Source of the DNA: JBBAFB01 sp041655595
GTDB lineage: Bacteria; Bacillota; DULZ01
NCBI GenBank assembly: GCA_041655595.1
Contig: JBBAFB010000129.1
Span: 1-5,574 of the forward strand
DNA: 5,574 bases
Reading direction: 5' to 3'
Shown: piece by piece, positions 1-4,776 of the stretch
Layout of the letters: each line of letters starts with the position of its first letter
Numbering within the stretch: the first letter of the stretch is position 1
The notes under the pieces: generated by a model
Told to the model about the DNA's origin: nothing
Database searches by the model: none
Seen by the model: only the letters and a program-made list of their open reading frames with translations
Made by a program: the position numbers and the translations under genes

Positions 1-1
1 C

Positions 2-1219
2 AAAAAACCTCCTTCAGGGGATTATCAGGGCGGTGAGGGCAGTGCAAGAATTGCTCTTATCACAGAAAGCGTAGTTAATATTAGGGTGGGTCCCGGTACG
101 GAACACGAAGTGATTACACAGGTCATAAAAGGGGAAGCCCTAACCATTTTTGGGGACAGCGAGGATTGGTACTATGTTAAAACAAAGGATGGGTATCAAG
201 GCTGGGTAAAAAATTCCCTGGTGGCCGTTAGGACAGATCCCAATGCTTCTTCCCGTAGTCCGGAGCCCGGTGACAGGCCTCGGCCCGCACCACCCTTATA
301 TACAGGGCCCAATAGTTTGCAAAAGCTTGATATCAAAGACTTAGGCAACGAATTGGAATTGATAATTGATGGTGCTCATCCATTAAACTACTCAATTATG
401 ACCTTAGGAAACCCTCAAAGGGTAGTTATTGATTTGCAAAACACAAGCTTAGCTTTAAATTGGGATAATGAAAAAAAGCTTGTTAATAATGAAATCGCTA
501 CGGCAGTCAGGGTTGGCCAATTTACAGAAAGTCAGGCAAGGGTAGTAGTAGATTTAAAAGCCGTGGCAACATATTCTGTTTCTTTTAATGATAATGGTAG
601 CCAAGTGATTGTTAAGCTCAGTCCCCCTTCGATTAAGGATAAAATAATTGTAATTGATCCGGGGCATGGCGAACAAAAGCCTTGGGGCTCAGACCCGGGG
701 GCTATTGGCAAGAATGGGCTCGAGGAACGGGATTTAACCACTGATATCGCCTGGAAATTGTGGGAGATTCTTCAGCAAGAAGGAGCAACCATTATTATGA
801 CCCGTACAGGGGATACAACTAGTTTGAATTTAGCAGGTAGGGCAGAGGTGGCAAATGTTAACAATGCGGATATCTTCGTTTGTATCCACATTAACTCATC
901 CACTTCCGCCACCGTAGCCGGCACCTCCACCTATTATTATGCTCCTTGGAGCAGCGAACTGGGTGCTCAAAGAGCTGAAAGGCAGCGGTTGGCAACCTTG
1001 GTGCAGCAGGAGTTAGTAAATAAACTGGGACGTAGAAATATTGGTATCCTGGAAGAAAACTTTGCCGTTTTAAGAGAAACAACCATGCCGTCAATTTTGG
1101 CTGAAATTGCCTTTATTTCAAATCCGGAGGAACTGCAATTATTAGGTACGGAGGAATTTAGGCAAAAAGCGGCGGAAGGCCTGGCAAAAGGAATTATGCG
1201 CTACTTTGCGGAACAATAG
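2..1219 (+). CDS. N-acetylmuramoyl-L-alanine amidase (SH3b-AMIN-Amidase_3), 5' end missing
   Basis: Secreted or wall-bound zinc amidase predicted to cut the bond between N-acetylmuramic acid and L-alanine in peptidoglycan. The frame is open to the left window edge, so the start and any signal peptide lie outside; 405 residues are visible. A GTG at 86 is in frame but sits inside the SH3b core (VNIRVGPGT) and is not a credible start. Order, counting from base 2: bacterial SH3 about 17-75, a Pro-rich linker about 80-102, an AMIN domain about 108-210 (envelope targeting in this family), then Amidase_3 about 214-402. Catalytic features are visible: DPGHG with zinc His222, GLEER with zinc Glu242, CIHIN with zinc His296, and AEIAFISNPEE with catalytic Glu368. 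The active site therefore looks intact. Comparable proteins are CwlD/LytC-type amidases. Which wall process it serves (division, sporulation or germination) cannot be told here. Confidence 0.95.
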   Translation, partial: KKPPSGDYQGGEGSARIALITESVVNIRVGPGTEHEVITQVIKGEALTIFGDSEDWYYVKTKDGYQGWVKNSLVAVRTDPNASSRSPEPGDRPRPAPPLYTGPNSLQKLDIKDLGNELELIIDGAHPLNYSIMTLGNPQRVVIDLQNTSLALNWDNEKKLVNNEIATAVRVGQFTESQARVVVDLKAVATYSVSFNDNGSQVIVKLSPPSIKDKIIVIDPGHGEQKPWGSDPGAIGKNGLEERDLTTDIAWKLWEILQQEGATIIMTRTGDTTSLNLAGRAEVANVNNADIFVCIHINSSTSATVAGTSTYYYAPWSSELGAQRAERQRLATLVQQELVNKLGRRNIGILEENFAVLRETTMPSILAEIAFISNPEELQLLGTEEFRQKAAEGLAKGIMRYFAEQ

Positions 1220-1259
1220 AATCATTAGAGGCGGTGCTGGCACCGCCTCTAATGATTCT
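1218..1259 (+). terminator. Perfect 19-bp hairpin at the amidase stop, terminator-like but without a T-tract
   Basis: Bases 1218-1236 pair without mismatch with 1241-1259 around a CTGG tetraloop. The upper stem is GC-rich (AGGCGGTG/CACCGCCT) and the lower stem AT-rich. The left arm includes the last two bases of the TAG stop. Neither strand has a run of T after the stem (the + strand continues GGCCTAAAGC), so a classical intrinsic terminator is not shown. It could be a Rho-independent terminator of reduced efficiency, an mRNA 3' stabiliser, or a small dispersed inverted repeat. Confidence 0.4.
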
Positions 1260-1282
1260 GGCCTAAAGCTATCCGCTCCCTC

Positions 1283-1311
1283 TGGTGAGTTCCGCTAAAA
1301 TAGGTTAATAT
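1283..1311 (+). promoter_or_regulatory. Possible sigma-A promoter of the UPF0316 gene
   Basis: TGGTGA at 1283-1288 (3 of 6 to TTGACA) is followed after 17 nt by TAATAT at 1306-1311. It lies 33 bases before the ATG at 1345. The -10 box is fair and the -35 box weak. It is listed because the preceding hairpin suggests separate transcription of the downstream gene. Confidence 0.25.
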
Positions 1312-1344
1312 AGGGGTAGCAAAGAACTTGGAGGGAGTTGTAGA

Positions 1345-1878
1345 ATGCTAACGCTGTTACCGGGATATTTTTTAATTTTCTTTTCGAGGGTAATTGACGT
1401 AAGTTGTGCAACCTTGAGAATGCTTTTATTGGTTAGGGGTAAACGGTTTCAAGCGGCTGCCATCGGTTTTTTTGAAGTTATCATCTATATAGTTGTTTTA
1501 AGCTACATAGTGGGGCGCTTAAATGATCCTGTTAGCCTGATTGTTTACGGTTTAGGTTTTGCCACCGGCAATATAGTAGGCAGCTATATTGAGGAAAAAA
1601 TGGCCTTGGGTTACTTAACGGTACAGGTTATTACCTTGGAACGCTCAACGGAGTTAGCGGCAGTTCTTCGGGATAAAGGTTTTGGGGTTACTATTTTGCA
1701 GGGCGAAGGAAGAGAAGGGATTCATTTAGTACAACATATTCTTTTACCTCGAAAAAGATTAAAGGAACTTTTCAAGTTAATTAATGACTGGGATGAAAAA
1801 GCCTTTGTCACCGTCCTGGATGCCAAAGCCACCTTGGGGGGTTTTGGAGGAGCCGGCTGCTATCAAAAAATAAAATGA
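1345..1878 (+). CDS. UPF0316 membrane protein (DUF5698 + DUF2179)
   Basis: A 177-residue inner-membrane protein of the family that includes B. subtilis YebE; its biochemical role is not established. The start is well set: GGAGGGAG at 1330-1337 precedes the ATG by 7-10 nt. The N-terminal half is hydrophobic, with three likely membrane segments at about residues 3-22, 36-58 and 62-82. It includes the family-typical stretches SRVIDVSCATLRM and GLGFATGNIVGSYIEEK. The soluble C-terminal half (about 92-170) fits DUF2179, a small alpha/beta domain often found on transporters and thought to sense a ligand. It shows QVITLER, GVTILQGEGREG and the end motif AKATLGGF. The length is normal for the family. 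It stands alone, 125 bases after the amidase and 62 bases before rph, so it could be monocistronic or read through into the rph operon. Function is left open. Confidence 0.85.
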   Translation: MLTLLPGYFLIFFSRVIDVSCATLRMLLLVRGKRFQAAAIGFFEVIIYIVVLSYIVGRLNDPVSLIVYGLGFATGNIVGSYIEEKMALGYLTVQVITLERSTELAAVLRDKGFGVTILQGEGREGIHLVQHILLPRKRLKELFKLINDWDEKAFVTVLDAKATLGGFGGAGCYQKIK

Positions 1879-1907
1879 TGGATTATTGGTTAAATTTATT
1901 CTATATT
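1879..1907 (+). promoter_or_regulatory. Possible sigma-A promoter for the rph operon
   Basis: TGGATT at 1879-1884 (3 of 6) and TATATT at 1902-1907 (5 of 6) are 17 nt apart in the AT-rich 62-base gap before rph. The predicted start is near 1914, about 27 nt before the TTG start codon. A 12-bp palindrome (AGTAAGCTTACT, 1911-1922) spans that point. The -35 box is weak, and readthrough from the upstream gene is an alternative. Confidence 0.3.
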
Positions 1908-1927
1908 TAAAGTAAGCTTACTAAGTC

Positions 1928-1933
1928 AGGAGG
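1928..1933 (+). promoter_or_regulatory. Ribosome binding site that decides the rph start
   Basis: AGGAGG lies 4 nt before a TTG at 1938 and 7 nt before a second TTG at 1941. The 7-nt spacing is the better one. Starting at 1941 also gives MKQRIDGR, close to the family N-terminus, so the downstream TTG is preferred. Confidence 0.75.
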
Positions 1934-1940
1934 ATTATTG

Positions 1941-2684
1941 TTGAAACAAAGAATTGATGGACGTAAAGTTGATGAGCTTCGCAAGGTTATTATAACGCGT
2001 AACTTTATTAAGCCTGCGGAGGGTTCGGTTTTGATTGAAGTTGGCGACACAAAGGTAATTTGCACCGCCACAGTGGAAGAAAAGGTGCCTCCTTTTTTAA
2101 AAGGGACCAACAGCGGTTGGGTTACCGCCGAATATGCCATGCTACCCAGAGCAACCCAACAAAGAACGGTTAGAGAAGCGGCTAAAGGACGTTTAACCGG
2201 CCGTACCATGGAAATACAGCGGCTGATCGGCCGTTCCCTGCGTTCGATTATAGATTTAACTCAATTAGGGGAAAGAACAATCTGGCTGGATTGTGATGTT
2301 ATACAGGCAGATGGCGGAACCAGGACCGCATCTATTACGGGTAGCTTTGTAGCCCTGGTTGATGCTTGCGGAAAGCTTCTGCAAGATGGTTCTATCAAAA
2401 AAATACCCATTAAGGATTTTCTCGGGGCGGTGAGCGTGGGCAAACTGGAAGATAAGATTTATTTGGATCTTTGCTATCAGGAAGATTCTCAAGCCGAAGT
2501 AGACATGAATGTGGTTATGACCGGCAAGGGTAAATATGTAGAAATTCAAGGTACTGCTGAAGGAATCGCCTTTAGCAGACAAGAGCTGGATCAGTTCTTA
2601 AGCCTTGGGGATAAAGGCATCAAGGAATTGATTAGTTTACAGAAGGAAGTTCTGGGTGATTTGGCTGAGGGGATTGGGGAATAG
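1941..2684 (+). CDS. rph: Ribonuclease PH (tRNA nucleotidyltransferase)
   Basis: Phosphorolytic 3'-to-5' exoribonuclease that trims the 3' trailers of tRNA precursors, releasing nucleoside diphosphates; the family forms a hexameric ring in the cytoplasm. The product is 247 residues, a normal length. Family signatures are clear along the whole chain: IDGRKVDELR at 5-14, EGSVLIEVGDTKVIC at 27-41, VPPFLKG at 49-55, the block around AEYAMLPRAT at 63-72, and GRTMEIQRLIGRSLR at 87-101. The phosphate-site residues are Arg88 and the GTR at 126-128 (ADGGTRTASITG). EVDMNVVMTG at 186-195 and the C-terminal helix with KEVLGD also match. It uses a TTG start with a strong AGGAGG. It is the first gene of a tight operon, and the next start lies one base after its stop. 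The same trio (rph-ysnA-ysnB) is known in B. subtilis. An identical frame starting at TTG 1938 would add one residue. Confidence 0.97.
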   Translation: MKQRIDGRKVDELRKVIITRNFIKPAEGSVLIEVGDTKVICTATVEEKVPPFLKGTNSGWVTAEYAMLPRATQQRTVREAAKGRLTGRTMEIQRLIGRSLRSIIDLTQLGERTIWLDCDVIQADGGTRTASITGSFVALVDACGKLLQDGSIKKIPIKDFLGAVSVGKLEDKIYLDLCYQEDSQAEVDMNVVMTGKGKYVEIQGTAEGIAFSRQELDQFLSLGDKGIKELISLQKEVLGDLAEGIGE

Positions 2685-2685
2685 G

Positions 2686-3297
2686 ATGAGGGAAATTGTT
2701 TTAGCAACACATAATTTGGGAAAGGTCAGGGAACTGCGGGAATTATTAAAGGATCTCCCTCTAAATATTAAATCCTTGCAGGATTTTCCCGATTTGCCCG
2801 AAATCAAAGAAACCGGCCGGACCTTTCGCGAAAATGCTAGGATCAAAGCCGCTGCAGTTTTTAAATATACCGGGATAACATCCCTGGCGGATGATTCCGG
2901 TTTAGAAGTGGGGTCCCTTAACGGAGCCCCGGGGGTTTATTCCTCCAGGTATGCAGGTGAGGAAAGAAATGATCCGGCCAACAATAAAAAATTGCTACAG
3001 GCCCTGGCCGACATCCCCATAGCAAAAAGACAGGCGGACTTTCGCTCCGTAATTTGCTTAAAACTAACTACCGGTGAGGAGCTTTATACAGAGGGTATTT
3101 GTCAAGGCAGAATTGCCTTTGAAGCTAAAGGGGAGAACGGCTTTGGTTATGACCCCCTTTTTTTAGCGGAGCCGGACTACCTTAAAACGATGGCGGAATT
3201 ATCCTTGGCAGAAAAAAACGCGGTTAGCCATCGGGGAAGGGCCTTTAAAAAAATGAAGACTATTTTAGAACAACTGTTAAAGGAGGGTAAAATTTAA
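2686..3297 (+). CDS. rdgB: RdgB/HAM1-family XTP/dITP pyrophosphatase
   Basis: Cytoplasmic pyrophosphatase that hydrolyses non-canonical purine triphosphates (XTP, ITP, dITP) to monophosphates, keeping them out of DNA and RNA. I start it at ATG 2686, giving 203 residues, the usual length. A longer in-frame reading from GTG 2656 would overlap rph and add ten residues that do not belong to the family. GAGGGG (2667-2672) and GGGG (2676-2679) upstream can serve as the ribosome site. Motifs: the nucleotide-binding THNLGK at 8-13, TFRENARIKA at 46-55, catalytic LADDSGLEV at 67-75 with the presumed general base Asp70, GAPGVYSSRYAG at 80-91, NGFGYDPLF at 151-159, and SHRGRAF at 181-187 for base recognition. 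It lies one base after rph and overlaps the next gene by one base (TAATG), so translation is probably coupled. B. subtilis YsnA is the likely counterpart. Confidence 0.96.
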   Translation: MREIVLATHNLGKVRELRELLKDLPLNIKSLQDFPDLPEIKETGRTFRENARIKAAAVFKYTGITSLADDSGLEVGSLNGAPGVYSSRYAGEERNDPANNKKLLQALADIPIAKRQADFRSVICLKLTTGEELYTEGICQGRIAFEAKGENGFGYDPLFLAEPDYLKTMAELSLAEKNAVSHRGRAFKKMKTILEQLLKEGKI

Positions 3298-3779
3298 TGC
3301 TGCTCGGGATTATCAGTGACACTCATCAACAGCATAAGGAAGCAAAAAAGGCAATTAAGCAAATGGGACAAATCGAACAGCTTCTCCACGCCGGAGATTT
3401 TTATGAAGATGCCATGAAATTAGCTGAAAAGTTGGCTGTTCCCGTAAAAGCAGTAGTAGGTAACTGTGATTGGTATCTGGCGGATAAGCCCGATGAACTG
3501 GTCCTGGAATTTGAAAATGTTAAAATCCTTTTAACTCATGGTCATATAAACAGAGTCCGTTTCGGTTATGATAATTTGCTGGAAAGGGCTAAGAAAATGG
3601 GTGTAAGGGTAGCAATTTTCGGACATACCCATGTTCCCGTGCTTGAAGAAAGGGATGGGGTTTTGCTGTTTAACCCCGGCAGCGTGGCTACTCCTAGGGG
3701 TGGCTCAAAGCCTTCCTTTGGGTTACTGAAAATATATCAAGGTAAAGTTCATGGGGAAATACTGTCATTAATCGAATAA
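3297..3779 (+). CDS. YfcE/MJ0936-family metallophosphodiesterase
   Basis: A small calcineurin-like phosphoesterase of 160 residues, normal for the MJ0936/YfcE/YsnB family. Members hydrolyse phosphodiesters such as model substrates with a two-metal centre, often Mn; the true cellular substrate is not settled. Metal-ligand motifs all appear: SDTH (Asp8, His10), AGDF (Asp34), VGNCD (Asn56), LTHGH (His81) and FGHTH (His110, His112). The family-typical NPGS follows at 126-129 with a PRGGSKPSF tail. The start ATG overlaps the stop of rdgB (TAATG), with AGGAGG at 3281-3286 inside the end of rdgB at 10 nt spacing. It is the last gene of the rph operon. The position matches ysnB of B. subtilis, which supports orthology but not a specific substrate. 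No signal peptide or membrane segment is visible, so it should be cytoplasmic. Confidence 0.93.
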   Translation: MLLGIISDTHQQHKEAKKAIKQMGQIEQLLHAGDFYEDAMKLAEKLAVPVKAVVGNCDWYLADKPDELVLEFENVKILLTHGHINRVRFGYDNLLERAKKMGVRVAIFGHTHVPVLEERDGVLLFNPGSVATPRGGSKPSFGLLKIYQGKVHGEILSLIE

Positions 3780-3797
3780 AACCTTATATATCCATCC

Positions 3798-3839
3798 TTT
3801 ACCGCTTTGTCTGCCGCAAAAAAGGTAAAAATATTTTTT
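3798..3839 (+). terminator. Weak intrinsic terminator of the rph operon
   Basis: TTTACC (3798-3803) pairs with GGTAAA (3824-3829), and inside it TTTG (3806-3809) pairs with CAAA (3817-3820). A run of six T follows at 3834-3839. The stem is AT-rich and interrupted, so efficiency is doubtful. It is the only terminator-like structure between the phosphodiesterase gene and the tRNA promoters. Confidence 0.35.
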
Positions 3840-3841
3840 AC

Positions 3842-3870
3842 TTGCGCAGAGTTTTTTAAAATGCTATAAT
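3842..3870 (+). promoter_or_regulatory. Upstream promoter P1 of the tRNA operon
   Basis: TTGCGC at 3842-3847, 17 nt, then a perfect TATAAT at 3865-3870, with a TG one base upstream (extended -10, TGCTATAAT). The -35 matches only TTG. The predicted start is near 3877, which would give a leader of about 120 nt before the first tRNA. An A/T-rich stretch (3825-3841) just upstream could act as an UP element. Confidence 0.55.
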
Positions 3871-3942
3871 AAATTTTGTTGCAAGATTTTGACCTTTGGC
3901 CAGGTTACTTTAGTAAGGTCCGGGCTGTGGAAAAAAAAGTCT

Positions 3943-3971
3943 TTGACCGGGGCAGTGTTTTTGGATATACT
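3943..3971 (+). promoter_or_regulatory. Downstream promoter P2 of the tRNA operon
   Basis: TTGACC (5 of 6) at 3943-3948 and TATACT (5 of 6) at 3966-3971 are separated by exactly 17 nt. A run of eight A precedes the -35. The predicted start near 3978 lies about 23 nt before tRNA-Gly, a short leader typical of stable-RNA operons. Confidence 0.7.
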
Positions 3972-4000
3972 ATATTTGCCCGTTTTTTAGGGGAGACTGT

Positions 4001-4074
4001 GCGGGTGTAGCTCAATGGTAGAGCGCTGGCCTTCCAAGCCAGTTACGTGGGTTCGATTCCCATCACCCGCTCCA
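4001..4074 (+). tRNA. tRNA-Gly (anticodon TCC)
   Basis: The acceptor stem GCGGGTG/CACCCGC is perfect. The anticodon stem CTGGC/GCCAG encloses the loop CTTCCAA, with anticodon TCC at 4033-4035 reading GGA and, by wobble, GGG. The T-loop GTTCGATTC is standard, the discriminator is T, and CCA is encoded (4072-4074). It is the first gene of a six-tRNA operon. Confidence 0.97.
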
Positions 4075-4081
4075 AATGAAT

Positions 4082-4158
4082 GCGCCTGTAGCTCAGCTGG
4101 ACAGAGCAACGGACTTCTAATCCGTAGGCCACAGGTTCGAATCCTGTCAGGCGTGCCA
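4082..4158 (+). tRNA. tRNA-Arg (anticodon TCT)
   Basis: The acceptor stem GCGCCTG/CAGGCGT closes with a G-U at the first pair. The anticodon stem ACGGA/TCCGT holds the loop CTTCTAA with anticodon TCT at 4116-4118, reading AGA/AGG. The T-loop GTTCGAATC is normal, the discriminator is G, and CCA is encoded (4156-4158). It sits 7 bases after tRNA-Gly. Confidence 0.96.
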
Positions 4159-4187
4159 TATTTATTACTTGTTACGCTTCTTTCCGT

Positions 4188-4265
4188 GGTGGGTGTAGCT
4201 CAGGTGGCTAGAGCACCAGATTGTGGCTCTGGGGGTCGTGGGTTCAAGTCCCATCATCCACCCCA
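4188..4265 (+). tRNA. tRNA-His (anticodon GTG)
   Basis: The acceptor stem GTGGGTG (4189-4195) pairs with CATCCAC (4255-4261), with one G-U. The extra G at 4188 is the G-1 that pairs with discriminator C73, the histidine identity element, so the mature 5' end is taken as 4188. The anticodon stem CCAGA/TCTGG holds the loop TTGTGGC with anticodon GTG at 4223-4225. CCA is encoded. Confidence 0.96.
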
Positions 4266-4273
4266 ATTTTTGC

Positions 4274-4349
4274 TGGGGCGTAGCCAAGCGGTAAGGCAGC
4301 GGATTTTGGATCCGCCATCCCGTTGGTTCGAATCCAGCCGCCCCAGCCA
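4274..4349 (+). tRNA. tRNA-Gln (anticodon TTG)
   Basis: The acceptor stem TGGGGCG/CGCCCCA is perfect, with the weak U-A first pair usual for tRNA-Gln. The anticodon stem GCGGA/TCCGC holds the loop TTTTGGA with anticodon TTG at 4306-4308, reading CAA/CAG. The discriminator is G and CCA is encoded at 4347-4349. It is followed directly by nine T. Confidence 0.96.
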
Positions 4350-4358
4350 TTTTTTTTT

Positions 4359-4434
4359 GAGCCATTAGCTCAGTCGGCAGAGCACCTGACTTTTAATCAG
4401 GGTGTCCCGCGTTCGAGTCGCGGATGGCTCACCA
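4359..4434 (+). tRNA. tRNA-Lys (anticodon TTT)
   Basis: The acceptor stem GAGCCAT/ATGGCTC is perfect. The anticodon stem CCTGA/TCAGG holds the loop CTTTTAA with anticodon TTT at 4392-4394, reading AAA/AAG. The T-loop GTTCGAGTC is standard, the discriminator is A, and CCA is encoded (4432-4434). Confidence 0.97.
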
Positions 4435-4450
4435 TTTTTTAACTCAATAT

Positions 4451-4535
4451 GCGAGTGTGGCGGAACTGGCAGACGCGCTAGACTTAGGATCTAGTGGGTA
4501 ACACCGTGGGGGTTCAAGTCCCTTCACTCGCACCA
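4451..4535 (+). tRNA. tRNA-Leu (anticodon TAG)
   Basis: A class II tRNA of 85 nt with a long variable arm (about 4495-4506). The acceptor stem GCGAGTG/CACTCGC is perfect. The anticodon stem CTAGA/TCTAG holds the loop CTTAGGA with anticodon TAG at 4485-4487, reading CTA and other CTN by wobble. Discriminator A and encoded CCA (4533-4535). It is the last gene of the tRNA operon. Confidence 0.97.
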
Positions 4536-4540
4536 ACTTC

Positions 4541-4571
4541 TAACCCTTGATATGTAAGGGTTATTTTTTTT
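4541..4571 (+). terminator. Intrinsic terminator of the tRNA operon
   Basis: TAACCCTT (4541-4548) pairs perfectly with AAGGGTTA (4556-4563) around a 7-nt loop, followed at once by eight T (4564-4571). It starts 6 bases after the CCA of tRNA-Leu and cleanly ends the operon. Confidence 0.92.
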
Positions 4572-4658
4572 ATACTTCTAGGGGTGTGCCTTAAAAAATG
4601 AGTTTTTATCTTAGTTGGGGTGTTTTTGGGGTTTTTTATTTGATATTCTTTTTTGAAA

Positions 4659-4718
4659 CAAACATGGGCAAACATGGGGGGCAAACATGGGGGGCAAACA
4701 TGGGGGGCAAACATGGGG
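4659..4718 (+). repeat. 13-bp G-rich tandem array upstream of the RAYT gene
   Basis: Five head-to-tail copies of CAAACATGGGGGG: a short first copy (4659-4668, three G), three exact 13-bp copies (4669-4681, 4682-4694, 4695-4707), and a last copy with four G (4708-4718) that continues into the REP-like hairpin. The G-runs are always separated by the 7-nt CAAACAT, so the + strand fits a G-quadruplex pattern. The growth looks like slippage duplication of the left end of the hairpin unit. The 87 bases before it (4572-4658) are T-rich with scattered GGGG runs and no gene. Confidence 0.9.
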
Positions 4719-4733
4719 ACGGTTCTCCGTTTG
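4708..4733 (+). repeat. REP-like bulged hairpin next to the RAYT gene
   Basis: CAAAC (4708-4712) pairs with GTTTG (4729-4733). After a two-base AT bulge, GGGGA (4715-4719) pairs with TCTCC (4724-4728) with one G-U, leaving a CGGT loop. A stem with a small bulge is the typical shape of REP targets bound and cut by RAYT proteins. The core GGGGACGGTTCTC resembles, from memory, a repeat frequently seen in Clostridia near such transposases; I could not check this. Confidence 0.65.
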
Positions 4734-4759
4734 ACAAGCATCCGCAGGAGGCTTATTAT
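4731..4759 (+). promoter_or_regulatory. Near-consensus sigma-A promoter of the RAYT gene
   Basis: A perfect TTGACA at 4731-4736, a 17-nt spacer, then TATTAT (5 of 6) at 4754-4759. The -35 shares three bases with the right foot of the REP-like hairpin. The predicted transcript start is near 4766, right at the ribosome site GAGGTG (4766-4771). An AGGAGG at 4746-4751 lies in the spacer and would not be transcribed. Confidence 0.65.
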
Positions 4760-4776
4760 ATTCTTGAGGTGATAAC

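Noticed and set aside
86..88. GTG as the start of the amidase
   Set aside because: It lies in the SH3b core motif and the frame is open upstream to base 2, so the gene is truncated by the window edge rather than starting here.
1911..1922. 12-bp perfect palindrome AGTAAGCTTACT before rph as an operator
   Set aside because: A 12-bp palindrome is expected about once by chance in a window of this size, so position alone is not enough.
2656..2685. Upstream GTG start for rdgB
   Set aside because: It would add ten residues inside rph that do not fit the family; ATG 2686 gives the standard MREIVLATHN start.
4165..4365. A 66-codon reverse-strand frame with GFEPT/GLEPTTPRATIW-like peptides
   Set aside because: This is the familiar false protein produced by antisense tRNA T-arms and anticodon arms; it overlaps tRNA-His and tRNA-Gln.
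4015..4368. A 117-codon open frame across the tRNA genes on the + strand
   Set aside because: It consists of tRNA-Gly to tRNA-Gln sequence read as protein; the tRNA folds explain the region fully and there is no ribosome site.
4659..4718. The tandem array as a CRISPR
   Set aside because: The units are 13 bp with no unique spacers; it is a simple head-to-tail repeat.
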